Assembly: GCF_005405125.1 (NCBI RefSeq)
Contig: NZ_BJDL01000017.1
Span: 51,636 to 115,635, forward strand
Direction: 5' to 3'
Length of the DNA stretch: 64,000 bases
Origin: Lactiplantibacillus songbeiensis
Lineage (GTDB): Bacteria; Bacillota; Bacilli; Lactobacillales; Lactobacillaceae
Positions within the stretch are counted from its first letter, which is position 1; the number at the start of each line of letters is the position of its first letter. Of this stretch, positions 9,166-18,468 are shown one piece after another. Below the pieces are notes generated by a model. The model ran no database searches. It saw only the letters and a list, made by a program, of their open reading frames with translations, and was not told where the DNA came from. A program made the translations under genes and the position numbers.

Positions 9166-9810
9166 TTATTTAGCTTGTTTAACTGCCGTGGCAATCGGCG
9201 TCTCACCATTAATTAACGCAATCGTCTGCCCAATTGTGGTTGGCGTGCTGAGCGCTTGCACGGCAAACGTTGCCACATCGTCACGCGTAATTTCACCGCC
9301 GACCTCTGGATTAACGGTTACTTTACCGGTTCCAGCATCGTTCACTAGCGTCCCAGGCTGTAAAATCGTGTAGTCCAACTGGGTGCGTGTCTTCAACCAC
9401 TCATCTGCATAGTACTTCGCAACGTAATATGGCTTGAGACTATTTGGCCATTTAGCCCGATCAACGGTAAATTCGGCACTAATGATTTCGTAACGTTTGA
9501 CCCCCGCGATTTCCGCAGCTTGCATCGACTTAACCGCCCCGTCCAAATCAATCATCAACGTCATGTCATACCCGGTCGAGCCACCGGAGCCAGCCGCAAA
9601 GACGACCGCATCCATACCTTTAAATGCCAAGGCCAATTCTGATGGTTGGTCTAACAAGTTAAAGGCTACCGGTTCCGCCCCGGCATCTTCAAAGGCTTCC
9701 GCCTGATCCGGACGCCGAATCCCGGCAAAGACCTGATCGCCTTGTGCGACTAACTTTGAAACGATTTTCTTACCGATTTGACCATGTGCACCAATTACAA
9801 ATACTTTCAT
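9166..9810 (-). CDS. NAD(P)-binding Rossmann-fold oxidoreductase (SDR/NmrA-like)
   Basis: This 214-residue protein begins with a classical dinucleotide-binding motif, MKVFVIGAHGQIGKKI, and has the general form of atypical short-chain dehydrogenases (the YwnB/YhfK group, NAD(P)H-binding). Related proteins act as flavin or biliverdin reductase-like enzymes or redox sensors; the substrate is not predictable here. AKYYADEWLK contains the YxxxK-like tyrosine and lysine. The ATG at 9810 follows GGGAG, and a TTG three codons earlier is unlikely. It is a single gene that shares the downstream hairpin and is divergent from the GNAT gene across repeat copy B. Confidence 0.8.
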   Translation of the reverse strand: MKVFVIGAHGQIGKKIVSKLVAQGDQVFAGIRRPDQAEAFEDAGAEPVAFNLLDQPSELALAFKGMDAVVFAAGSGGSTGYDMTLMIDLDGAVKSMQAAEIAGVKRYEIISAEFTVDRAKWPNSLKPYYVAKYYADEWLKTRTQLDYTILQPGTLVNDAGTGKVTVNPEVGGEITRDDVATFAVQALSTPTTIGQTIALINGETPIATAVKQAK

Positions 9811-9887
9811 CGTCTTCAACTCCCACTGTTTGTTAAATCATATTATAAAGCTAATCATGTGTGCACTCTACCAATCTGTTTTACAAG

Positions 9888-9916
9888 TTGTCGCTAGCAT
9901 CAAAACCGCCTATAAT
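9888..9916 (+). promoter_or_regulatory. Promoter upstream of repeat copy B
   Basis: TTGTCG and TATAAT are separated by exactly 17 bases and point right. The predicted start site is about ten bases before the repeat begins, and the next gene on this strand is the GNAT at 10364. If used, the whole repeat would lie in that gene's 5' untranslated RNA. Confidence 0.5.
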
Positions 9917-9932
9917 AATAACCATTCTACGT

Positions 9933-10331
9933 TTGGTGCTAGTTGAAATTGCCGCCTGCCGGTTGGTTCCTAAAACGCTGGAACGCCATGGGCCATTTTG
10001 AAGCCAAAACCCGGTCTTCAAAACTGGCCTTGGCCTAAGTCCGAGCAAACCACTCGCACTAAGACCAACGACACGGCTGAGCATTTTAGGAACCGACCTC
10101 TCGGCTAAATGACTGAACTGAAAATAACCAATCGTTAATTTCTTAATACTCATTATTTAACGGCGGGCGGCCCAGAATTGGCTCAGTGGTGCCGTTTATC
10201 TTGGTCGGTGATCTTCCGACTTAGATAAAGCCCGGCTTTCGAGACCGCACTTCGGCTCGAAAACGTGGCCACCACGTTCCGGCCGATTCTGGACCAACCA
10301 AAGTGGCAATTTAAACCAATTAGCATCAAGC
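9933..10331 (+). repeat. Three-way-junction repeat, copy B (complete double form)
   Basis: This is the most complete copy. The terminal inverted repeats are TTGGTGCTAGTTGAAATTGCC at the left and GGCAATTTAAACCAATTAGC + ATCAAGC at the right. Left module, about 9933-10107: outer stem GGTTGGTTCCTAAAACGCTG against AGCATTTTAGGAACCGACC, enclosing two hairpins (TTTTGAAG/TCTTCAAAA and CTAAGTCCGAG/CTCGCACTAAG). Linker about 50 bases. Right module, about 10159-10331: outer stem CCAGAATTGGC/GCCGATTCTGG, with inner hairpins around TTATCTTGGTCGG/CCGACTTAGATAA and TTTCGAG/CTCGAAA. The left module is a diverged reverse complement of the right one. No transposase is present. Confidence 0.9.
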
Positions 10332-10363
10332 ATAACTATTCTTATAAGAGAGCTGTGATTTGA

Positions 10364-10885
10364 ATGTCTAAATATGTTCGTGCGGCCACCAGTGCCGATC
10401 TGCCAGCCATGCTGGCCACTATCGATGCTGGTCGCCAAGCCCTAGCCGCTGATCAGATTCCGCAATGGCAAGGCACTTACCCCGCTACGCCTGATTTACA
10501 AGCCGACCTAGACGCTGACCGGGCCTGGGTTCTAATCGTCGACGGCCAAATTGCTGGTACTGCAGCCTTGCTGACGACTCCTGATCCTAACTATGCCCAA
10601 ATCTATCAAGGCAGTTGGGCGCCACATACCGATGATCACTACGCCTCCATTCATCGGATTGCCATTGCCAGTGGGTTTCATGGTCAACATTTAGCAGATT
10701 TTTTCTTCAGTAACTTGATGACTATCAGTTACCAACAAGGGTTTCACCAATTACGGATTGATACACATCGTTTAAACCAACGAATGCAACACGTGATTAC
10801 GAAAGCGGGCTTCACCTATCGTGGCATCGTTTATATGGCTGGCGATGCTCAAGATCAACGTAACGCCTATCAAATTTTACTTTAA
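10364..10885 (+). CDS. GNAT family N-acetyltransferase
   Basis: This 173-residue protein has the GNAT fold: an N-terminal RAATSADLPAM strand-helix, GQIAGTAAL as beta-4, and the acetyl-CoA loop region HRIAIASGFHGQHLADFFF, followed by LRIDTHRLNQRMQHVITKAG typical of the family C-terminus. It transfers an acetyl group from acetyl-CoA to an amine; the substrate is unknown. The ATG at 10364 has GAGAG ten to fifteen bases upstream. The gene is transcribed alone between repeat copy B and a bidirectional terminator. Confidence 0.85.
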   Translation: MSKYVRAATSADLPAMLATIDAGRQALAADQIPQWQGTYPATPDLQADLDADRAWVLIVDGQIAGTAALLTTPDPNYAQIYQGSWAPHTDDHYASIHRIAIASGFHGQHLADFFFSNLMTISYQQGFHQLRIDTHRLNQRMQHVITKAGFTYRGIVYMAGDAQDQRNAYQILL

Positions 10886-10892
10886 GCAATCA

Positions 10893-10930
10893 AAAACGCG
10901 ACGCTCATTTTTGAGAATCGCGTTTTTTGA
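10893..10930. terminator. Bidirectional terminator between GNAT and rexA
   Basis: AAAAACGCGA and CGCGTTTTTT form the stem with an A run and T run on either side; it can end both convergent genes. Confidence 0.85.
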
Positions 10931-10938
10931 TGGCTTAA

Positions 10939-13900
10939 CTAATTAACCAATACCAACTCCTGATGCACTAACGAATACAAATACTGTTGCGCAATGGGCT
11001 GTTGATACATTGACGCTAAGGCTTGCCCATATAACTTCACTTGGCCAGCGTACTTAGTCAATAAATCAGTGGCTTTAGCAACATGATCCGTCTTGTAATC
11101 GAATAAAATCAATCCTTGTTCAGTCGCCAAATACCCATCGATAATCCCATGAATCAAGATTTTGCTATATGGGTCAGCTTCAAAGCCTTTAAACAACCGC
11201 TGCGCTGGTAGTAACAGTGAAAACGGTACTTCCCGATGAACCTGGGCTGGCGCTGCCAAAATCCGTTGCCCCAGTGAACTGGCATAAAATCCAACCACCT
11301 GATCGATTTGAATCCGTTGGGCTACGGCTGGTATCAACACGTGCTTGGCTACCAAATCATCAATAGTTGCTTGAACGGTGGCAGCGGTCACTGCTTGCGT
11401 GACATCCAATTGTTCTAAGACCAAATGCGTGGCACTACCGACTTCGGCACCAGTTGGCGCTTGAATCGTCTGCAAGAACTGTGGACCGTCTAAGCGATCA
11501 CTCACATAACGACTATGCACGCGAGCTTGTTGATCACTGATCGTTGGGTTCGCATTCATCAATGGTGTATCTGGATCTTCAAAGACCCGTTTCACTTCCG
11601 AAACCGATTGGTACGCAGTAGTTGTCGTGGCAACTTGTTGCGGATATTTGAAATTCAAGATGCGCGTGATTGCTTGCTGAGTCAACTCATCAACATCGAT
11701 GCTGACCCCAGCTTCAACGCGTTCTAACGCAGTTGGCTGCTCATCTTCATCGGTCCCAGCAGTCTCAGTCTGACCAATCGAGGATGCATCCCCTAATTCA
11801 ACAGTCAGTTTCGTCTGATCAGCCTTAAACGAATACAAAGGTCGCTCGCCATCCCAATAAGCTGCTAAATCAGGATGCCGAATCAGACTCATTCCAACCC
11901 AGTCAAGCTCACTTTTTGCAGCCGTTCTGGCTGTTGCTGGCAGTAGTCGTTGGTCATCAGTAAAGACTTGCCGCCACTGCTTACTGGCCGTGTCAATATC
12001 TTCAATCGTCCCGACTAAGTACAACTGTTGTTCTGCCCGCGTAATGGCCACGTAAAGCTTTCGCATTTCTTCAGCGCGTAATTTTTGACTAACCACTTGA
12101 CGCGTGACTAGGCGTGGCAAAGTTGGATATTTGATCCGCGTTTCTGGATCAAGATACGTAATGCCAATCCCAGCTTCACGATCTAATAAAGCCGACTGAC
12201 TCGTATCGGTTTGATTGAAACGTTTACTCATATCCATAATGAAGACGACCGGATATTCCAGTCCTTTACTCCCATGAATGGTCATCACGCTCACCGCTTC
12301 GGTCTCAGTCTCGGCGACCGCCTCAGCCAAATCTTGATCTTTTTCCTGCATTCGCTTGATGAACCGGACAAACTGGAACAAGCCTTTAAAGCTACCTTCT
12401 TCATACGTATGGGCCCGCTCGTATAACGCATGCAGGTTAGCTTGACGTTGCGGTCCAGCTGGCATCCCACCCACGTAATCCAAGAAACCGGTGCGCTCAT
12501 AGATTCGCCAAATCAGCGTCACTAATTGGTTACGCCGCGCTAAATCACGAAATTCAGTTAATTCAGTCATAAACTGCGTTACTTTTTCATACACTGCCGC
12601 ACCATAATCATCCGTTGGCACTGGCCGATTGTAAAAGTCGCGTAGTGCTTGGAAATAGTCACTCGTCTTATTTTGAATTCGTAAATAAACCAGCTGATTT
12701 TCATCTAAGCCAACCATCGGCGACCGTAACACAGCCACTAACGGAATATCCTGATACGGATTATCAATAACACTCAACATTGACATCATGATTCGAATTT
12801 CAGTCGTCTGAAAATAATTCTGGGCATCATTGACCACAATTGGAATATGCAAGCGTTTAAAGATATCAATAATTGTTAAATTATGATTCCGCGTTGGCAC
12901 TAGTAGCGCCACATCGCTATAACGAAATGGCCGATACGTCTTCGTAGCCCGATCATAGATGGGCCTATCCTGCGCCTTTAATTCGAGAATCTTTTGTGCA
13001 ACCATCGTAATACTACCTTCGGCGGGATCATCGATGGCAAAGCCAGCGTCATCTTCCGTATCTGCAGCTGCTTCTTTTTGTCCAGTCTGATACAGCAATA
13101 GACTCGTTGTCTGTGGCATATCAGCCGGATAGTCCTTGGGTCCATACTTCAAATACGCCGCCTGATCATACTCAATCTGACCCACAGGTGCATCCATTAG
13201 CTGACTAAAAATTAAGTTGGTTAACTGGTCCACATTCTCAACGGACCGGAAGTTTTCCGCTAAAACGATCCGGTCCCCATGTTCGGGATGCTCGCCAAAA
13301 TCTTGATATTTATGCAAGAACAAGAATGGATCAGCTAGTCGGAATTGGTAGATTGATTGCTTCACATCGCCGACCATAAACATGTTGCCAGGCTTGTTTT
13401 GAGCTAGTAATTGTAGGATGGTCTCTTGCAAACTATTAATATCTTGATATTCATCGACCATCACTTCCGCAAACTGAGCTTGCAGTTGGGTTAACGCCGC
13501 CTGCCCGCTTTCATTTTCACTCGTCAAAATGGCTAAACTCAAATGTTCCAAATCATTAAAGTCCAATACATGGCGACGCCGTTTTTCTGCCGTAAAGGCT
13601 TGTTTGAAGGCTAGCGTGGCATGAACCAACTCACGTACCAAAGCCGATGCCCCCGCCATAATATCCAATACCGCTTGTTCATCACTCACAAAAACATCCA
13701 CGTTTAGGGCGGTAATCTGATCGCGAACGGCCTTAACTTGACCATTAACAGCCGTGCCAATCGCAGTCCGCACCTCATCATCTTTATAGGTTTTCTTAAT
13801 CGCCTTAATCTTAAAAGTCTGACAAAAGGCCCGCAACTCATTCCAGGCAATCGAATCTAATCGGCTCGTCATATCAGTCAACGTCGCCTGCGCGGCCTGC

Positions 13901-14679
13901 AATGCGGTCAACGTTTTCGGATCCAGATCACTATTAGTAGCTTGTTCAAGCGCTTGCGTAATCGTCGTGGTCATCTGTGTAAAGGTCGTCCGCAATTGTG
14001 GTAACAATTGTTGTTGGTAAAAATCAGACGCAGTCAGGTGATCCGTCCCCAACTCATAGCTCGCTGGCAATTGTTCCAGCCAAGCTGTCGGGTCCGGGGT
14101 TGATTGCGCAAAGTCATAAAGCCGCATAATCAAACGACTAAGACCGTCATCACTGCGGTCATTGGAGAAATTTGCCGTTAATGCCGCAAATAACTCACCA
14201 TCGTCACCATACAAGTCTTCACGAACAGTATCCCAAACTTGATCACGAATCAATAACCCTTCCGTATTGTCCGTCAATAATCTAAAAACCGGGTCCAAAT
14301 CAATGACATAGTAATAACGTTGAATCAGGCGTAAACAAAAGGCATCCAATGTACTGATATTGGCAACGCCCAACAGCGTCAACTGCTGACGTAGCCGCTG
14401 AACTGCTGGACTAGTTGTCGTCGCTTTCGGATTCGCTGCTAACTGGTCTGAAATCCGTTGATTAAGCTGTTTTTCCAGCTTTTGCTTCATGTGCTTAGCG
14501 GCCAAATTCGTAAAGGTCACGACTAACAATTGATCAATATTCAACCCAGCATCTAATTTGCGCATAATGCGTTCAATCAGGACCGTAGTCTTACCGGAAC
14601 CAGCTGAAGCTGAAACTAATAAGTTATTACCGTGCTGATCAATCGCGGCTTGTTGACTGGCTGTAAATTGCGTACTCAT
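10939..14679 (-). CDS. rexA: ATP-dependent helicase/nuclease subunit A (RexA/AddA)
   Basis: This 1246-residue protein is the UvrD-type helicase-nuclease subunit that processes double-strand breaks to recombinogenic 3' ends and recognises Chi together with RexB. Visible elements are Walker A (SASAGSGKTTVL, residues 23-34), motif II VDEYQDIN, GDVKQSIYQFR, the motif V region TIHGSKGLEYPVVF, AREEM-type motif VI (EEMRKLYVAITRAEQQLYL), and a C-terminal RecB-type nuclease core (HGIIDGY then LFDYKTDHV). All key residues are present. Its ATG overlaps the rexB stop by four bases, so the two are translationally coupled. The start is preceded by GGAGATGAAC inside rexB. Confidence 0.95.
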   Translation of the reverse strand: MSTQFTASQQAAIDQHGNNLLVSASAGSGKTTVLIERIMRKLDAGLNIDQLLVVTFTNLAAKHMKQKLEKQLNQRISDQLAANPKATTTSPAVQRLRQQLTLLGVANISTLDAFCLRLIQRYYYVIDLDPVFRLLTDNTEGLLIRDQVWDTVREDLYGDDGELFAALTANFSNDRSDDGLSRLIMRLYDFAQSTPDPTAWLEQLPASYELGTDHLTASDFYQQQLLPQLRTTFTQMTTTITQALEQATNSDLDPKTLTALQAAQATLTDMTSRLDSIAWNELRAFCQTFKIKAIKKTYKDDEVRTAIGTAVNGQVKAVRDQITALNVDVFVSDEQAVLDIMAGASALVRELVHATLAFKQAFTAEKRRRHVLDFNDLEHLSLAILTSENESGQAALTQLQAQFAEVMVDEYQDINSLQETILQLLAQNKPGNMFMVGDVKQSIYQFRLADPFLFLHKYQDFGEHPEHGDRIVLAENFRSVENVDQLTNLIFSQLMDAPVGQIEYDQAAYLKYGPKDYPADMPQTTSLLLYQTGQKEAAADTEDDAGFAIDDPAEGSITMVAQKILELKAQDRPIYDRATKTYRPFRYSDVALLVPTRNHNLTIIDIFKRLHIPIVVNDAQNYFQTTEIRIMMSMLSVIDNPYQDIPLVAVLRSPMVGLDENQLVYLRIQNKTSDYFQALRDFYNRPVPTDDYGAAVYEKVTQFMTELTEFRDLARRNQLVTLIWRIYERTGFLDYVGGMPAGPQRQANLHALYERAHTYEEGSFKGLFQFVRFIKRMQEKDQDLAEAVAETETEAVSVMTIHGSKGLEYPVVFIMDMSKRFNQTDTSQSALLDREAGIGITYLDPETRIKYPTLPRLVTRQVVSQKLRAEEMRKLYVAITRAEQQLYLVGTIEDIDTASKQWRQVFTDDQRLLPATARTAAKSELDWVGMSLIRHPDLAAYWDGERPLYSFKADQTKLTVELGDASSIGQTETAGTDEDEQPTALERVEAGVSIDVDELTQQAITRILNFKYPQQVATTTTAYQSVSEVKRVFEDPDTPLMNANPTISDQQARVHSRYVSDRLDGPQFLQTIQAPTGAEVGSATHLVLEQLDVTQAVTAATVQATIDDLVAKHVLIPAVAQRIQIDQVVGFYASSLGQRILAAPAQVHREVPFSLLLPAQRLFKGFEADPYSKILIHGIIDGYLATEQGLILFDYKTDHVAKATDLLTKYAGQVKLYGQALASMYQQPIAQQYLYSLVHQELVLVN

Positions 14680-17600
14680 GCTTGTTCATCTCCTAACTGC
14701 GCTTTAATCCGATCTAAGACTTCACTGGGTGTCAACGGCGGTAAATCGCGATAATTATTTTCTGGCAGCATCGCATCAAACGCCATAATCGCAAGATACG
14801 GTGAATATTGCAATGCCGTGGTTTTATCATTAAGTCGTACCGGATTTAAAGCCAATGCCCCGGCAAAAATCGCCTGTGCGGCATCAACAATCAATTTTCG
14901 ATTATTCGCCAATAGCTGATCCAGCTCTTTTTCAGTGACTAACGGCGCCGTCTTACGACTGTGGTACTCGCCCGACTTCACCCGTGAAAATGGATAGATT
15001 TTAGAATCACCACTTTGCTTTTGTAGTTCCGTATCTAGATGCGTCAATAACTGCGGATCATCAACAATGACCCCGCGATACTTATTCGCTTTTAATAACG
15101 CATCCTCAAAGCCAGCCCGTGCATCTTTAGGTTTTAAAGTCGGATTTTGAATATGCATATACAAGGCACCCGCTAATTTCACTTTGTCGGTTCCAGCTGG
15201 AACTAACGCGTCTTCGTTAACCAGCACCGCATTTAGATAGGTCAGCATCTGCATCGCCAACCCATAATAAGCTTGTTGAAAATCAAAGCGATGTTGCGAG
15301 GATTTGTAATCGACAATTCCTAAATAGCTTTGGTCAGCAACCTGAATTCGATCTAAACGATCAATCTTTCCCCGAACATGAACACTATGCTGCGGATCAA
15401 CTTGGAAATCCAAGGCTTTTAGCCCATGGTCTTTACCGACATTGCCGAATAGCAATTCCGTTTGTTGTGGCGTCGCATCCGAGCGTTGGCTCTGCTTTTG
15501 AATGGCAAAGGCAATCTGACGCACCGTATTAATTAACTGTTGCCGCAAATAGCCCATCCGATTGGAACTTGATAGAATCATAAACTGCGGCTGTTCTAGG
15601 ACTTGCAACGTGACTTGATCTAATAAAGTCCCCAAGTCAGCTTGATCAATCGTTGCTAAGCTCAAATGCTGCGCTTGCAAGGCTTTGATCATCCCATCTA
15701 GGACCGCATGGAAGAATTCCCCGGTGCTGGCCGCTGACAATTCAAACACATCGCGTTCCCGCAACCGTAAGCCGTATTTTAAAAAGTACGCATATTGATT
15801 TCGATAAAACTCTTCCAGCTTTGAGATTGAGGTGTAAATCTGCTTGCCATATAACGCTTGCACACTTTTAGGTGACAATGCAACCGGCACATTGCGATAA
15901 CTCAAGCTGGCTAATAATTGTTGGGCCAGCTGACCAAACTGCGGATCGGCAGTTAATTGCCGTCGCAACCAGACCCAAATTGGGGCTGGGCGTAGTGGCG
16001 CGCCCACTCGATTACGGTCTGCATTAGCGGTCAACACATCTCGATAGACTTGAACCACATGCGTAATGGTCCGCCGTTTAGACCCAATAAAAGGAGCCAC
16101 TTTGGGTTGCGTCGGGTCAGGCGTTGCCAAATACGTCGCCATTGGCAAGTTAAAGTGTTGTTGAATCTGTTGAACATAATTTGATAATTTTAAATCAGCT
16201 TCCTGATCATCTTTTAATGGTGCGCTCAGGTACAACTGATCAGTCGCATTCAAGAAGGCCAAGTAGTTTAGATACCGCTCATCACCTAATTGCACCACGG
16301 CTGAGTCAGCCAAATAATGGTCACCATCCAATTGTTGCAATTCTGGTTGCAATGCATTCTTATCCACATCACTAAGGAGATCATTCGTCATAATTCGGTC
16401 TGGCATCACCAGATCCGTTGCACCAATTAACATCACAACTTTTCGATTCTGGCTCTGTTCACGGCCACTCTCGGAAATCGTGACCTGATCTAAGGTCGAC
16501 GGAATCTGAGCATAGCCTGCACCTTCGAACCCGGCTTGCAAGAGCGCTAAGAAATCATCGGTCACAAACGGGCCATCACCTAGCATTGTGACAAAGTCAT
16601 CAAGCATTTCACAAAAAGTCTGCCACGTCTGTTCCGGTTCACTGGCTGCCGTCATATCGCCTTGCTCAATTGCTTGGTCCCGCCAAGCTAGCAGCTGCGT
16701 ATCCACCCCATGCGTCATTAAAAAGTTGACCAAAATTGTCGCCGCCGCCCGGCCATCTTTAGCTGCCGCTAACTTTTTAAAGAATGGTGGCAATAAAGTT
16801 GCGATAAAGTGATGAATCAGATTAATTTGCTTAGTAATCGCAATATTTTCGTCAGTCTCAATGCCAGCATCGCCAGCAGTAAATTGAAAGTATTGCCAAT
16901 CCTCTGCTTGCGTCCAACGCCGACCACTATAACCACTCTTTAAAATAAAGTTTTCCGTTAAATCGACCGCTTGGCGATACGCTTGCCGCCCCATTGGTTG
17001 CCCATTCACTTGTGGTAACAATAATTCAGTCTTTAATAACCGCATCACATCACGGTATTGATACTGTTTCGTATTCAAATCAAAGAGCGCACTGATCAAT
17101 TCTACCAGCGGATGATCCGCCATTGATCGCCGTAAATCCAAGAAATACGGAATTTCCATCGCATGAAAAATTGGGGCAATCATGGTTTGATAGCTTGCTA
17201 AATGACGGGTCACAATCAAGAAGTCACGATAGTCATAGCCCTTTTCGGCGACTAGATAACGAATCTGACGGGCGACTTGCGCCAACTCGGTCTGCCGGGT
17301 ATCTGTTCGGAATAGATGCAACTCCGATTTCAACACCTCAGCAGTCGGTGATTGTTGAACCCGATCACGCCATAAATCGTCCAATGCCGCTAAGCTCGGA
17401 CTTACTCGCAGCGAGGTTGCGAACTGGTCTGGCAAACACTTAATCTGACGAATCTTGGCATACTGAACCAATCGATAATAAAGGCGACCCGTCTGATAAA
17501 ACAACGTTCCGTTCAACGGCGGCTTATCGGTGTAAGCCTGATCTAAAATCAAACTAATCGTTATTTCTGCCCCACGTTCCAGCATCGTTGTGATAACGCC

Positions 17601-18251
17601 TTGTTCCTGCGATGACAACTGTGAAAACAATTCCAAGTAAATATGCGTGCCATGCAGATCTTGCTGCTGCAAATAGTGACTTAACTGCGCCAAAACGTCC
17701 GCATTTTTTAAATATTGACCATCAGTTGCTGCCGCAAAGTCTGTATACACAATTGCTAAATCATGCAGCTTGGCTTTTAAATCACCTGCAGGGGTCTGTT
17801 CAGCCAGTTGCAGGACATCTTCTGGTGCCAAATTAGCTAATTGCAATTCATTGATCTCTTTAGCTAACTGCGTCACAAAACCAGTCTGTGAAATTTCGCC
17901 ACCAAATAATCGTAATTCATCTGCGTGCGCTTGCAAGATTTTAAACAGTAACATATTAATCCCAGCCGCTGACAACCGTGGGACCTGATAGGCCGCTTCA
18001 TTCTTCATCAAATACCAAGCCAAGCGAGTAAATGAAAAGATCTGCACTTGGCTTTGGGCATACAGCCCCGGCTGATTGAATGCCCGTGCTAGCCGATTTA
18101 AGACATCAACTTCGGTATCAAACTTCACATGGTTCGGGACCAAATAAAAGAATTGATCATGCGGATTGGCTTGCAAACTGGTGACTAAATTGGCCACCAA
18201 CTTTTGTCGATGGTCTCGCTTAGCGGCACCCAAAATAAACTGTAGACTCAC
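14676..18251 (-). CDS. rexB: ATP-dependent nuclease subunit B (RexB/AddB)
   Basis: This 1191-residue partner of RexA carries the second RecB-type nuclease (GKIDRLDRI ... LGIVDYKSS ... YYGLAMQMLTYL), which degrades the opposite strand. The N-terminal segment that is a Walker A loop in Bacillus AddB reads FILGAAKRDHRQ here and has no GKT. The Fe-S cysteines of AddB are also absent: the position before the nuclease reads RNQYAYFL where AddB has CPFxYF-type sequence, and the C-terminus contains no cysteine cluster. This is the known RexB variant of lactic acid bacteria. The start is GTG 18251 after GAGGAGG. Together with rexA it forms a two-gene operon. Confidence 0.95.
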   Translation of the reverse strand: MSLQFILGAAKRDHRQKLVANLVTSLQANPHDQFFYLVPNHVKFDTEVDVLNRLARAFNQPGLYAQSQVQIFSFTRLAWYLMKNEAAYQVPRLSAAGINMLLFKILQAHADELRLFGGEISQTGFVTQLAKEINELQLANLAPEDVLQLAEQTPAGDLKAKLHDLAIVYTDFAAATDGQYLKNADVLAQLSHYLQQQDLHGTHIYLELFSQLSSQEQGVITTMLERGAEITISLILDQAYTDKPPLNGTLFYQTGRLYYRLVQYAKIRQIKCLPDQFATSLRVSPSLAALDDLWRDRVQQSPTAEVLKSELHLFRTDTRQTELAQVARQIRYLVAEKGYDYRDFLIVTRHLASYQTMIAPIFHAMEIPYFLDLRRSMADHPLVELISALFDLNTKQYQYRDVMRLLKTELLLPQVNGQPMGRQAYRQAVDLTENFILKSGYSGRRWTQAEDWQYFQFTAGDAGIETDENIAITKQINLIHHFIATLLPPFFKKLAAAKDGRAAATILVNFLMTHGVDTQLLAWRDQAIEQGDMTAASEPEQTWQTFCEMLDDFVTMLGDGPFVTDDFLALLQAGFEGAGYAQIPSTLDQVTISESGREQSQNRKVVMLIGATDLVMPDRIMTNDLLSDVDKNALQPELQQLDGDHYLADSAVVQLGDERYLNYLAFLNATDQLYLSAPLKDDQEADLKLSNYVQQIQQHFNLPMATYLATPDPTQPKVAPFIGSKRRTITHVVQVYRDVLTANADRNRVGAPLRPAPIWVWLRRQLTADPQFGQLAQQLLASLSYRNVPVALSPKSVQALYGKQIYTSISKLEEFYRNQYAYFLKYGLRLRERDVFELSAASTGEFFHAVLDGMIKALQAQHLSLATIDQADLGTLLDQVTLQVLEQPQFMILSSSNRMGYLRQQLINTVRQIAFAIQKQSQRSDATPQQTELLFGNVGKDHGLKALDFQVDPQHSVHVRGKIDRLDRIQVADQSYLGIVDYKSSQHRFDFQQAYYGLAMQMLTYLNAVLVNEDALVPAGTDKVKLAGALYMHIQNPTLKPKDARAGFEDALLKANKYRGVIVDDPQLLTHLDTELQKQSGDSKIYPFSRVKSGEYHSRKTAPLVTEKELDQLLANNRKLIVDAAQAIFAGALALNPVRLNDKTTALQYSPYLAIMAFDAMLPENNYRDLPPLTPSEVLDRIKAQLGDEQA

Positions 18252-18468
18252 ACTAGTTCCTCCTCTTCAGCTGAACAAACGTTCTGATTTCGATACTTAA
18301 TTATCGCATACTTAAAGTCGCAAAAAAAGAGCGCCAACTGGAAAGTCGCACCCTTTACAATAACTTTATATTTCAATTTTTACCGCTTCGAATTGTCACG
18401 TTAGTTGCTTTTTTAGTCCCCGTCAGGCAACTAATTATCTGAAAACCTAATCGTTACAATGAGCATGC

